64,000 bases of DNA from Pokkaliibacter sp046614695 (GCF_046614695.1 NZ_JBKKHQ010000013.1:186001-250000), one strand, 5' to 3'; positions 16,928-26,217 are shown, counted from the stretch's first letter. Program-made: numbers and translations. The notes: a model not told the origin generated them from the letters alone.

Positions 16928-17664
16928 TGACTTGCTCACCGGAACAAGAGGTTGGCATGGAAGAACAGCAACAACACTGGCTTTTTACCCTGTCCGCACC
17001 GATGGTTAGCATCAATTACGGTTGGGGGGCACGCTATCATCTTCCCACCTTCGGACCTGCGGATGGTGAAAAGTTTGACGTGCAAAGCGGCTGGTCAATC
17101 AATGATCGTAGCGGCTTATTAAGGATGATCGCCCGCATGACTGATAACGGCCATGCGGGTTCACTGCAATCTCTCTATGCACAGTGGCACAGGCGTATGC
17201 CAGGCGATGCACTGACAACGTCACAGTCGACCACCTATCAGCATCAGTGCGCAGAACTTGTCGAACGCACCGCAAGCTATTGCGGGCCAGGCGGCATTAA
17301 GGCTTGGGATATCGGACGATGCAGCTTTCTTGCCCGAGTTGCGCAGCTCAATGGCTGGATAACGCTTGAGGAAAACCTCTGGATGCACTCGCGCTTTGCC
17401 TTACGTGCACACCATTACTATCGCAACTGGCCACAGTACATGATCGGCTTTGTCGTGGGTCGTGGATTCTGGATGTACCAGACTGATTCTGATGCAGAGG
17501 GAAGCGCTGAAGAACTGCTACAGATGGGTTCCTCACGTTGGCACAAGCAGATGCTGGAACATCTACTGAGTGGCGAATCTCGTCCTTTTGATGGACTGCC
17601 CTGGGACATGCCTCTGTCGCCTGTGAGTAAGCCCGATTCACTACAAGAGATGGATTGGGAATGA
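16924..17664 (+). CDS. DUF1266 protein, second copy
   Basis: Paralogue of the gene at 13455, with QQQHWLFTLSAPMVSINYGWG, YCGPGGIKAWDIGR, WITLEENLWMH and the family signature YRNWPQYMIGFVVGRGFW. I start at ATG 16924, which overlaps the preceding stop as ATGA and has AAGGA six bases upstream. ATG 16957, with AGAGG, gives the N-terminus that best matches the first copy. It lies between two J-like genes and overlaps the next as ATGA, so the DUF1266 and J-like proteins were probably selected to be made in fixed ratio. Confidence 0.85.
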   Translation: MMTCSPEQEVGMEEQQQHWLFTLSAPMVSINYGWGARYHLPTFGPADGEKFDVQSGWSINDRSGLLRMIARMTDNGHAGSLQSLYAQWHRRMPGDALTTSQSTTYQHQCAELVERTASYCGPGGIKAWDIGRCSFLARVAQLNGWITLEENLWMHSRFALRAHHYYRNWPQYMIGFVVGRGFWMYQTDSDAEGSAEELLQMGSSRWHKQMLEHLLSGESRPFDGLPWDMPLSPVSKPDSLQEMDWE

Positions 17665-20369
17665 GTAACGGATGCTGGGCGATACTTGCCCTCCCCCCCA
17701 CTGACGATCTGCGCGCCATTAAACAAGCCTACCGCGCCCGCCTTCCCTTCCATCATCCTGAGACCGACCCGGAAGGGTTCCGCGCTTTGCGAGAAGCCTT
17801 TGAGGAAGCCAACCGACTTGCTTCGATGCCAGCGATGGAAGAGCCCGAGGAGGAGGCCGGTGAGCAGGGCATCACCATGGATCGCCTTGCTGATACGATT
17901 CAGGAGGACGCGCGATCACTGCTGGATGCCTTGATTGCCCTGCTACAAAACCCGTCCCAGCGCTTTCAACCCAGTCACTGGCAGGCCTGGATTGAACAAC
18001 TGGATAATGCCCCGCTGCAGGCCGTCAGTGATCTGCGCTGGCTGGTGCTTAACCAGCTGATGGATCACTCGCTGGTGTCGCGGCATTGTGCCCAACTTCT
18101 GGTCGCCCGTTTTGCATGGACGGAGCATCTGGATGAAGTCAGCCTGCCCAGCCGCGAGATGGTGGTGGATTATCTGCGCTTCCTGGGTGGTCCGGATCTG
18201 TTCGACTTCGCGCTGTTATCCGAGCTACCGCAGCCCATCCACGGTGAGTTGTTGTGGTTCTTTCATAGCCTGCGCCGTGCCCGTGATGAACTCTTCGCCG
18301 AGGAGCTTGAGTCACTGCTGAACCTGCATCTCTGCCTGCCCATTCCCACGGAGGAGGGCCGAAATGATGAGCTATTGGTTCGCTTGCTGGATGCTTGCTG
18401 CCAGGCCCGTTTGGGTATCGAGGCCTTGGCACATTTTGCGAAAGAACGCATGGCGGCCGATCCCCAAAATCAGCGCTGGCGAACCTATCTGGCCCGCCAG
18501 TATCAGCTGCTCGGCCGCACCCAGGAAGCGCTGCCGCTCTGGCAAGCACTGTCTCAGGAGTTCCAGTGCCCGGAAGCACGTCGAGCCCTGCTGGATTATG
18601 CACAACATTACGCACCGCTCTTGGCTCCGCTGCTGCTGGCAGTCTTGAATCACACCCCATCGATAGCCCGTTGGCCAGAGGAGCTCACTTCCAGCCTGCA
18701 GGAATACGGTAGTCCCGATGCTCGTTCCCCGGAAACGGCCTACACACTGGCAGAATGGGCGCACAAACCCTTTCCTGCCCTGGCTCGCCGCCTGCTCGAA
18801 GGTCTCTCAAGCCAGACCCCACCGACCCTGGATAACTGGTTAGCCACTGACCCGGAACTTCTGGCCGATGCCTCACTTGCACTCCTCTACCGCCGTGCAT
18901 GGCTGGTGAATCATGGCGGTGAAGCCTTACTCAACGAGGCCTTATTGGCCACACCACCCAGTGCCCCGCTCCAGCGCTTTATCTTTGACGGTCAGCAACA
19001 ACAGCTTGCTGCGGCCCTGCATTGGTGTGAACACTGGCCGCTAGCAAAAGCCCTGCGCGCTTATCTCGACGGCGACATCAGCGAGCTACCCGCCGTGTTT
19101 GGCAAGAATGATCCTGACATCCACCGGCTGGCCAAAAACTATGGCCAGCGATTACGGTTTTATACGACCGAGCAAGCTCGCCGTCTCCCTGGCCTTGGCC
19201 ATTTCGGCGAATGTCCTCTGGCACCCTTCTGGGCCACCCTGAGTACGCTGCATCAGCAAGGCATGCCCTGGCCATCAGCCTTTACCGACATGGCCGAAGC
19301 CAGCCTCTGGCTGCAGGCTGCTGAGCTACACACCTCGCCCCTGAGGCGTCTGGGACACCCCATGCTGGCGCTTGATGTTCCGGTGAGCCATCCCTTTTAT
19401 CCGCTCATTGAGACATTCCGCCAGTACCACCTCAGCGCCGATGCCGCCGTACTGACTAACCCGCTGGATGACAAGCTACTGGCCCCCGTGATTGAACAGT
19501 TACAAGCGCAATTGCCGGAGTCACAACTGCTGGGCGAGCAATACCTGAGCGCCACGCAGATGATGAGCCTCGTACCTGATCACTTGCAGGCAATGAGCGC
19601 CGATCCACTATTGATGATTGTGCTCTGTACACTCATTTTGCATAACGACAACATTGCTTACCGCGAAAACGTACGTCGTACTTTGGAAAAACATCTGCGG
19701 GACTATTTGCACACTAGCCCACAGGATGCCGTGGCAATGCAACTTGAGCTGGAACAGGGTAATGGCAGCTCTCTGCTGGCTTATTGTGAGGAGCAACATT
19801 CCCAGTACAGCTCTCAGCGTAAACTGCTGACGCTACTACTGAGCGACCTGACCTCGCAAAGACGCCATCAGGCCCCGCTCATGGATGACCTCAAAGCCCT
19901 ACAAACCTATAAAGACACACCGGAAGCTCCGGTCTTCTGGCGCTATGCCGCCAGCTTGCGCCTGCATATGTACCAACAGGTATTACTGGATCTGCAAAGC
20001 GCGCCGGTGGAGCCTGCCTATCGGTTCTGGGCAACCCGGCACCGGCTCAGTCGCAGCGACTTTGCCTTGGCGATCACGGCCTTGCTGGTGTTATTCGGCT
20101 TGTCCTTGCAAAGCAATATGATTCTGGTGGTGCTCACCGCCTTACTGTCCTTGTTCCCCCTGACCACGCTTCTGGTGAGGCGCTTAAGAGATCGTGATTT
20201 GGGCTGGGGAGCCTTTCTGGTGTTTTTTATCGTAGGGCTGGCCATGCCCTTGATCTGGGTAAGTTTGCTGGTTCTGCCATCTAGCGCGTTACCCAATCGC
20301 TTCGGCCCTTCTTCCCGGCGCAAACGGGAAGACTTTGAACAGCTGCAACACTGGTTGCGGACACAGTAA
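17661..20369 (+). CDS. Large J-like co-chaperone with DUF805-like domain, copy 2
   Basis: 902-residue paralogue of the gene at 14177. The J-domain reads CWAILALPPTDDLRAIKQAYRARL and then HPETDPEGFRALREAFEEA, again HPE rather than HPD. The central helical region repeats short blocks seen in copy 1, such as RWRTYLARQYQLLGRTQEALPLW, which is TPR-like. The C-terminus carries hydrophobic helices, LLVRRLRDRDLGWGAF and LPNRFGPSSRRKRE, close to DUF805. The ATGA overlap sets the start at 17661. By eye its codon use is richer in C and G at third positions than that of copies 1 and 3. Confidence 0.85.
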   Translation: MSNGCWAILALPPTDDLRAIKQAYRARLPFHHPETDPEGFRALREAFEEANRLASMPAMEEPEEEAGEQGITMDRLADTIQEDARSLLDALIALLQNPSQRFQPSHWQAWIEQLDNAPLQAVSDLRWLVLNQLMDHSLVSRHCAQLLVARFAWTEHLDEVSLPSREMVVDYLRFLGGPDLFDFALLSELPQPIHGELLWFFHSLRRARDELFAEELESLLNLHLCLPIPTEEGRNDELLVRLLDACCQARLGIEALAHFAKERMAADPQNQRWRTYLARQYQLLGRTQEALPLWQALSQEFQCPEARRALLDYAQHYAPLLAPLLLAVLNHTPSIARWPEELTSSLQEYGSPDARSPETAYTLAEWAHKPFPALARRLLEGLSSQTPPTLDNWLATDPELLADASLALLYRRAWLVNHGGEALLNEALLATPPSAPLQRFIFDGQQQQLAAALHWCEHWPLAKALRAYLDGDISELPAVFGKNDPDIHRLAKNYGQRLRFYTTEQARRLPGLGHFGECPLAPFWATLSTLHQQGMPWPSAFTDMAEASLWLQAAELHTSPLRRLGHPMLALDVPVSHPFYPLIETFRQYHLSADAAVLTNPLDDKLLAPVIEQLQAQLPESQLLGEQYLSATQMMSLVPDHLQAMSADPLLMIVLCTLILHNDNIAYRENVRRTLEKHLRDYLHTSPQDAVAMQLELEQGNGSSLLAYCEEQHSQYSSQRKLLTLLLSDLTSQRRHQAPLMDDLKALQTYKDTPEAPVFWRYAASLRLHMYQQVLLDLQSAPVEPAYRFWATRHRLSRSDFALAITALLVLFGLSLQSNMILVVLTALLSLFPLTTLLVRRLRDRDLGWGAFLVFFIVGLAMPLIWVSLLVLPSSALPNRFGPSSRRKREDFEQLQHWLRTQ

Positions 20370-20393
20370 TTCCCCCCCTATTTTCGACGACCT

Positions 20394-20410
20394 GCCGGAC
20401 TCAGTCCGGC
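20394..20410. repeat. Intercistronic 17-base palindrome
   Basis: GCCGGACTCAGTCCGGC is a perfect dyad around a central C in the 61-base gap between J-like copies 2 and 3. It is the only junction in the island without an ATGA overlap. It could stabilise or process the mRNA, or act as an operator. Confidence 0.5.
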
Positions 20411-20430
20411 CACCCTTCAGGGATGAAGAT

Positions 20431-23112
20431 ATGACTATCGCGCTTTCGTGGAGCCTGCTCGATATTGAGCCCACGCCCGACACCAACCTGATCAAGAAGG
20501 CCTATCGCGCCCGGCTTAAAGAAGTGCATCCAGAAGTGGATCCTGAAGGGTTTATCGCCCTGCGCACCGCGTACGAAGAGGCGCTGGAGGAGGCACGACT
20601 CCTCTCAGATGGAACCGTTGAACAAGGGGAACTCACGCTTACGGAGGCCTCTGTCACTGCGCACACCGCTCCTCCTGGCGATGAGCTATCCAGAGAAATA
20701 TTTCTGGCGTTCCAGCAGTTGTTACACACCCCAGGCCAGCGCTTTTCTGAAAGCCATTGGCACCTGTGGCTCGACACACTGGAACACTGCTCACTACAAG
20801 GCCTGAATGACCTGCGTTGGCCCGTGTTAAAGCAGCTGGAAGAACTACCCTCCAGCCCTCGTTGTATGCGCCTTCTGCTGGCGCGCTTTGAATGGCGTCT
20901 TTATCTGGATGAATTGCCCGAACGCTTTCACGCCGAGATCAGAAACTTTCTTGATTATCTTGAACAGGGTCAGGCTTGCTTTGACTATCAGCTCCTGCAG
21001 GAGCTGAGTCTGCCTGCACAAAATGAGACATTGCGATTCTGGGAAAGCCTGAATGACAGGCTCAACCGTGCTGACGTGATAGCCCATCCCGAGCATCTTG
21101 CCGAACTCCTGGATAGCGCCGGCAGCGTCTACTTCCCTGCCTCTGCGGCACTTCAGAATCTGCTCGCTGAAGCGCTGATGCGACTTGAGCGCCCCCTGCC
21201 CGATAGCGCGTGGCATTCCGAAGACACTGCGCTCTTATTGCCTCTGGCTTTGCTGCAGGGTACCGCGCCCTGGCCAGACATTCCTTGGTCCGAGCTCTCT
21301 GCTGCAAGCCTCACCGCTACCGAGCAACGCAGCCTGCTGATGTATTGCCGCCAGCATTTGCCCACGCTCCTGCCACTGCTAACACTCGCGTTCAGCCACT
21401 TTGATACTCGACACAACCCTGCGGGTATTGCTCATCGTGAAGCCCCGTTAAGCTGGGATGCTCTGCTCAAATTCACGGATGACAGCAGCTTCACCGTGCA
21501 GGGCAAAGCGATGCTCGCCTACCGCGACGATCGGAATTCCCTGAGATGGCTGGCCAGCTGCTTTAAGGGCGAGGACAGTATCAGTCGTTTGTACCGACAA
21601 GCCTGGATTGTCATGGAGGGAGGCGAGGCGCTGTTGTATGCCTCGTTAAACGATCCGCTCCCGGAGCACCCGATTGAAGCCCTGATTCAGCGCAGCCTTC
21701 AAGCACAGGCGCAGGCGATTCTTAGCGCCTTTAAGCAAAGCGCGCTGGTTCTGGCATTCAAGGACTATCTGGGGGAACGCACCTCGAAACCTCCCACGCT
21801 GAGTGAAGACCTGACGGATGAGGAACATAAGGAGCGGGCGCTGGCTCGTGCCTGGCTCGCCCGTGTCCGTGCCTACAGTGAAATAAGCGTGCCGCGATTT
21901 CCTCGCCTGGAGAATGAACCCCATTACTGGTGGATTCATTTTGTCCGGCTGTACCATCAGCATCATAAAGTGACCCGGACTCCCTGGCCTGAAGCCTTTC
22001 AAGACTGGCAGAGTGCCAGGTCCAGGTTAGTCATTGCGGGCTTGCTGGAAAACGAGGCGGAGTGGGCGCAGATCGCCCAACACACTCATTTTTCTGAGAC
22101 TGGCGATATCTTTCAGGAGACTCTGCAGCGCTGGCAAAGCGGGGAGTTATCACCGGAGTCATTGGACTCGCCCTTACTGATCGAGCTCACCTATGCCCGC
22201 CAGCTCAGGCAAGAAGACCCCTTTGCTGACATGCACCTGCTCTATGCCTTGCCACAGCTGATGCAACTCTGTCATGAGCATGAAGGGCGTCTTCAGGAGT
22301 GCCTGCCCGCCATGATCGTGTTCGCCTCTACGTTGTACGCCTACCTGAGCGACGATCATCCGTATAAAGCCATTGTGCAGCAGTGGTATCTCAAGGCCGT
22401 GGTACAAACGGTGGGTGAACCCTATGCCGAGTCGCTGCATCAGCATCTGATCCGTGGCACTACCTACGAGTTCTTTACTCTCCTCAAATCAAAGTCGATC
22501 GATATCAGCCCTCAACTCCGAAAAGCGCTGCAAACCCTCAATGCTCATCACAAATTACGGGACGAATTTGCCATTGGCTCGTCTAGGATGAAGGCGCTAT
22601 TGAGGATACTGGAAGATGCGACACAACCCATGGCGGTGCGCTGTTTAGCTAACCTGTGGCTGTATCGGTATCAGGTATTCCTGCTTAACCGGCAGCAGTC
22701 CGCCTCAAAAACTGGCTTCATGGCGAAATATTTCCCCGCCCGAATAACACGGATTCCTTACAGCATCGGCGTACTGCTTTGTCTGGTCTTTGTCGTGATG
22801 ATGGGTCATCTTCGTGACTTTGGCGCAGGGATGACAGCCCTGCTCATAATGGCGATGCCCTACTATTACCTGACATCGAGACGTGTGAGAGACATGAGCC
22901 CTGGACACACCTTTGCGGGCTTTACCGCCCCCGCCTTTACGGTGTTCTGTATCCTGATCTTTCCTCTGGCTCTGATTCCTCTGGTGTATCCGACGAATCC
23001 CTGGCCTAACCCCTGGGGGCCATCGCGTTACTTCAGCCGCAAGCCAGTGATCAACCTGCTGGCAAGTCTGCGTAAGCGACGCAGCTTGCCGTGGTACAAG
23101 CGCTGGTTCTGA
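20431..23112 (+). CDS. Large J-like co-chaperone with DUF805-like domain, copy 3
   Basis: 893-residue third paralogue. I start at ATG 20431 (TIALSWSLLDIEPTPDTN), because the longer reading from 20335 overlaps copy 2 and lacks similarity. The J-domain has LIKKAYRARLKEVHPEVDPEGF, so the HPE variant again. The central region is helical. The C-terminal membrane part shows IPYSIGVLLCLVF, SRRVRDMSPGHTFAGF and PNPWGPSRYF, a diverged DUF805-like end. The gene converges on hscC 82 bases away. Confidence 0.85.
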   Translation: MTIALSWSLLDIEPTPDTNLIKKAYRARLKEVHPEVDPEGFIALRTAYEEALEEARLLSDGTVEQGELTLTEASVTAHTAPPGDELSREIFLAFQQLLHTPGQRFSESHWHLWLDTLEHCSLQGLNDLRWPVLKQLEELPSSPRCMRLLLARFEWRLYLDELPERFHAEIRNFLDYLEQGQACFDYQLLQELSLPAQNETLRFWESLNDRLNRADVIAHPEHLAELLDSAGSVYFPASAALQNLLAEALMRLERPLPDSAWHSEDTALLLPLALLQGTAPWPDIPWSELSAASLTATEQRSLLMYCRQHLPTLLPLLTLAFSHFDTRHNPAGIAHREAPLSWDALLKFTDDSSFTVQGKAMLAYRDDRNSLRWLASCFKGEDSISRLYRQAWIVMEGGEALLYASLNDPLPEHPIEALIQRSLQAQAQAILSAFKQSALVLAFKDYLGERTSKPPTLSEDLTDEEHKERALARAWLARVRAYSEISVPRFPRLENEPHYWWIHFVRLYHQHHKVTRTPWPEAFQDWQSARSRLVIAGLLENEAEWAQIAQHTHFSETGDIFQETLQRWQSGELSPESLDSPLLIELTYARQLRQEDPFADMHLLYALPQLMQLCHEHEGRLQECLPAMIVFASTLYAYLSDDHPYKAIVQQWYLKAVVQTVGEPYAESLHQHLIRGTTYEFFTLLKSKSIDISPQLRKALQTLNAHHKLRDEFAIGSSRMKALLRILEDATQPMAVRCLANLWLYRYQVFLLNRQQSASKTGFMAKYFPARITRIPYSIGVLLCLVFVVMMGHLRDFGAGMTALLIMAMPYYYLTSRRVRDMSPGHTFAGFTAPAFTVFCILIFPLALIPLVYPTNPWPNPWGPSRYFSRKPVINLLASLRKRRSLPWYKRWF

Positions 23113-23156
23113 ACCAGCGTTGGGTCACGCATCACGCGAAGTCTCTCGGAAGAGAG
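23101..23156. terminator. Two stem-loops at the J-like/hscC convergence
   Basis: A perfect nine-base inverted repeat (CGCTGGTTC/GAACCAGCG, 23101-23119) spans the stop codon of J-like copy 3. A second hairpin, CTCTCGGAAGAGAG (23143-23156), lies 24 bases further and has a stable GGAA loop. Neither has a strong T-run, so termination is plausible but not typical. Confidence 0.4.
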
Positions 23157-23194
23157 GCTTTCCGGCGCCTACCACTTGAGCGCCCGAGAATAGG

Positions 23195-24886
23195 CTACAA
23201 CTGGGCCTGGTCCAGCGCATCGTTCAGCTGGTTACGAAGACGCAGAATGTCGTCCTTGTTCTGCTTGCCCAATACCTCTTCAAAGGCTGCCAGCCACGAC
23301 TGAATCTGGCTGCGCTCATCGCCCAGTGTCTGACTGTAGGCACGCTCAATACGCGCCAGCAATGTGCGATTGGGCAAGGAGTCACGTGGGTGAATTTTCA
23401 GGCCCTGAAGCCGGTCATGGCTTTGCTGGCGTGCCTCTTCATCCAGTCCCGCCGGGCTTCGATCCACTATTTTGGAATGCTTTGCGCCAGTTTCCATTTC
23501 AACATCAACTTCCAACAGTCCGTTGATGTCATAGCTGAAACGAATATCCAGCCACTGATTACTGTCCTTCAGGGGGCTGACGGGGATTTCCAGCGTATCG
23601 ATCAGAATGTTGTCCGAGGCACGGGGACGCTCACCCTGATAAATTTTGATTTCCACCTGCTGCTGCTCGGGATGCGTGGTCCAGAAACGTTCAACGCGTG
23701 AGGTGGGAATAATGGTATTGCGATCAATGATAGGGCTAAACATATCAGGGTGCTTCTCCCCGTGCTGAGACGCAATACCCAGAGTGTAAGGGCACACGTC
23801 CGTCAGGATCAGCTCTTCGATGGAAGCATCGCGCTTGCTACAGGCCGCCTGAGCCGCAGCTCCCAAGGCCACAACCGTGTCCGGGTCCAGATGGCGGTAC
23901 GGCAGCTTGCCAAACAAGGTGGAGACCAGTTGCTGCACACAATTCAGACGGGTGGCACCGCCGACCATCACTACCGAGTCCAGATCGCGTGGTTGTAGAC
24001 GCGAGTCACGCATGGCCTGCTCGATCGGTTGACGCAGGCGCTTCAGTAACGGCTGCCAGATTTTTTCGGCGCGGGCATCATCCAGCACCCAGTGCTGTTC
24101 CTGATCACGCACAGTCCAATCCAGGGTCTGTGTGCCGCTGCTGAGCTTATGCTTCATTTGCTCCAGTCGGTCCCACAGCCGCGCCTGCTCCTTGGGAGAA
24201 AGATCATCGCGCTCAAGCTCCCAGTCCTTGAGGCAGGCCACCATCAGTACCGCAGTGAAGTCTTCACCGCCAAGCATGTTATCGCCGGTGGAAGCATGCA
24301 CTTCGATCAACGGCAGATCATACTCCAGCACAGTGACATCAAAGGTGCCGCCACCCAAGTCAAAAATCAGGCTGCGCTCCATCGCCTGCTCATGCAGGCC
24401 ATAGGCCATCGCTGCAGCAGTGGGCTCGTTAATAAGACGAGTGACATTCAGGCCAGCCAGCTCTGCCGCAAAGCGGGTGTGCTTACGTTGTTCGTCGTTG
24501 AAGTAAGCCGGTACAGAAATCACGGCATCGGAAATCGGTTCGCCAAGATAACTTTCAGCATCGGCACGCAGGGATTTCAGTACCAGCGCCGAGAGCTCCG
24601 GCGCACTGAAAGACTGACTGCCCAAACGGATCACCTTCTCGGTACCCATAAAGCGTTTGAAGGCAGCGGTGGTTTGCGCCGGGTGCGTCGTCAGGCGGGA
24701 TTTTGCCGCACGACCGACCAGAACCTGGCCATCCTCATCCACGCTCACCACCGAGGGAGTCAACACCTCCCCCAATACGTTGGGAATGAGTTCAGCCTTC
24801 TCGTTGCGCCAGACCGCAATCAGGCTATTGGTGGTACCCAGATCAATACCAATAATGGGTCCGGAAGACGCAGGTGAAACCGTCAT
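23195..24886 (-). CDS. hscC: HscC, short Hsp70 chaperone
   Basis: Specialised Hsp70 (Hsc62 type), 563 residues against about 640 for DnaK. The nucleotide-binding domain is complete: IGIDLGTTNS at 12-21, VISVPAYFND near 133, INEPTAAAMAYG near 162, FDLGGGTFDV near 182 and VVMVGGATRLN near 314. The substrate domain starts near 390 with LTDVCPYTLGIAS. The lid is short and no EEVD-type tail is present. In E. coli HscC works with DjlB/DjlC, and here it converges on three J-like genes, so they are its likely partners. Confidence 0.94.
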   Translation of the reverse strand: MTVSPASSGPIIGIDLGTTNSLIAVWRNEKAELIPNVLGEVLTPSVVSVDEDGQVLVGRAAKSRLTTHPAQTTAAFKRFMGTEKVIRLGSQSFSAPELSALVLKSLRADAESYLGEPISDAVISVPAYFNDEQRKHTRFAAELAGLNVTRLINEPTAAAMAYGLHEQAMERSLIFDLGGGTFDVTVLEYDLPLIEVHASTGDNMLGGEDFTAVLMVACLKDWELERDDLSPKEQARLWDRLEQMKHKLSSGTQTLDWTVRDQEQHWVLDDARAEKIWQPLLKRLRQPIEQAMRDSRLQPRDLDSVVMVGGATRLNCVQQLVSTLFGKLPYRHLDPDTVVALGAAAQAACSKRDASIEELILTDVCPYTLGIASQHGEKHPDMFSPIIDRNTIIPTSRVERFWTTHPEQQQVEIKIYQGERPRASDNILIDTLEIPVSPLKDSNQWLDIRFSYDINGLLEVDVEMETGAKHSKIVDRSPAGLDEEARQQSHDRLQGLKIHPRDSLPNRTLLARIERAYSQTLGDERSQIQSWLAAFEEVLGKQNKDDILRLRNQLNDALDQAQL

Positions 24887-25047
24887 ATCACATCCTTGTG
24901 GGCAGCTGACCGGACTGAGCGGTCAATCAGAAGAAAACTGGCAGGAAATTATCCATTTATCCCACGCGGCGGCAACCACTGTTCAATTATTAACCGCCGA
25001 TAATCTGACAATTGACTGGACGGGACGCGAGTGAAGTCAGTCTGCCA

Positions 25048-26217
25048 TTAACGCAGCAGTCCCGGTGCGGTCAGGGTGCCCCAGAACAGCAGGCCACCAC
25101 CGAGGAGCATCACCAGTGCGGCGAGCATGCCCAGGCTTCGTTGCAGGGCGGCCAGACCACGAGGGCGGGTGCCGAGCAGGCGGACACTCAAAGCCCGGCC
25201 CCAGACAGCCAGCGTCGCCAGCGCGCCGACAGTGATGGCGGTGCCAAGAGACATCAGCAGAACACCCAGAACGCCGTACCAGAACACATGCTGGGACAGG
25301 CAGAACACCAGGAGCAGCACCGCGCCACTGCAGGGGCGGATGCCGATCACCGAGGCGACGGTAAGTTGCTCCTTACCCAGTACCGCGCCCAGTTTGCGAC
25401 GCCAGCCGCTTTGCTCGATAGGAGCTTCGGGCTCGACGCGGCTAAAACGGGTGGAGGCATTCAGTGCCGGCACCACTGGTGTTAACGAGGTTGTGGATAG
25501 CTGTGCGCCAGTGATCGCGCTGTGGGCTGTGGATAAAGACGCCGTCGGCGCCAGGCTGTGCTCCTGATGTCGGCAGTCAGGCCTGTGGGAATGATGATCG
25601 CAGCTGCTGCTATGGCTATGGCTATGGCTATGGCTATGGCTATGGCTATGGTCGTGATGATGACTGCAGCAGCTGTGGGTGCCACGGATCACGCGGTACG
25701 CCATGATGACGCCGAACAGCACAATGGCCAGATAGCTGGCCTGTTCCATCAGTTTCACCGACTGCGTCACCTTCGCCGAGAGTTCCAGCAGCCCGGAGAG
25801 AATCCCGACGATGACAATCGCCACCAGCCCCTGAATCAGCGCCGCCACGGCACAGAGCACCATGCCCTGACGCCAGCGCGAGCGATCCGCCAGCAGATAG
25901 CTGCTGATCACCGCTTTGCCATGCCCAGGCCCCGCCGCGTGAAAGACGCCATACGCAAAGGCGATTCCCCAGAGCAGGCTGCCATCGCCGCTGTTCACCA
26001 GCCCTTTAACAGCAGACACCATTTGCCGATAGAAACTGACCTGGGTGCGCTGAATCCAGTTAATAAATTCCCCCCACCAGGTGGTGTCGGTATCCACCTT
26101 GGGGCCAAAGCCTGCGGCCATGGCGCCGGAACAGCACGCCAGCCCGATCAGCAACCAGAGTCCGCGATTAAGGTACCAGGGGCGCGCGTGGGCCGGCGCA
26201 GTGACAGGTGCTGACAT
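25048..26217 (-). CDS. NicO/RcnA-family metal efflux permease with His-Ser repeat
   Basis: Membrane permease of the NicO family (nickel/cobalt transport, RcnA-like), 389 residues with about seven helices. The family motif AYGVFHAAGPGHGKAVISSYLLAD lies near residues 85-110, and a second, ASVIGIRPCSGAVLLLVF, near 290. Between them a cytoplasmic or periplasmic loop is extremely His-rich: SCCSHHHD, then seven His-Ser pairs, then SSCDHHSHRPDCRHQEH. This is probably a metal-binding loop. The start overlaps the DUF1007 stop as TGATG, so the two are translated together. Substrate metal (Ni, Co or Zn) is not determined. Confidence 0.9.
   Translation of the reverse strand: MSAPVTAPAHARPWYLNRGLWLLIGLACCSGAMAAGFGPKVDTDTTWWGEFINWIQRTQVSFYRQMVSAVKGLVNSGDGSLLWGIAFAYGVFHAAGPGHGKAVISSYLLADRSRWRQGMVLCAVAALIQGLVAIVIVGILSGLLELSAKVTQSVKLMEQASYLAIVLFGVIMAYRVIRGTHSCCSHHHDHSHSHSHSHSHSHSSSCDHHSHRPDCRHQEHSLAPTASLSTAHSAITGAQLSTTSLTPVVPALNASTRFSRVEPEAPIEQSGWRRKLGAVLGKEQLTVASVIGIRPCSGAVLLLVFCLSQHVFWYGVLGVLLMSLGTAITVGALATLAVWGRALSVRLLGTRPRGLAALQRSLGMLAALVMLLGGGLLFWGTLTAPGLLR
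25609..25650. repeat. Seven perfect GCTATG hexamers (His-Ser codons)
   Basis: Perfect tandem hexanucleotide array in the NicO gene; on the coding strand it reads CATAGC and encodes (His-Ser)7. Copy changes would keep the frame and only alter loop length. Confidence 0.95.

Noticed and set aside
25609..25650. CRISPR-like short repeat array
   Set aside because: The repeats are six bases with no spacers and encode His-Ser in frame.
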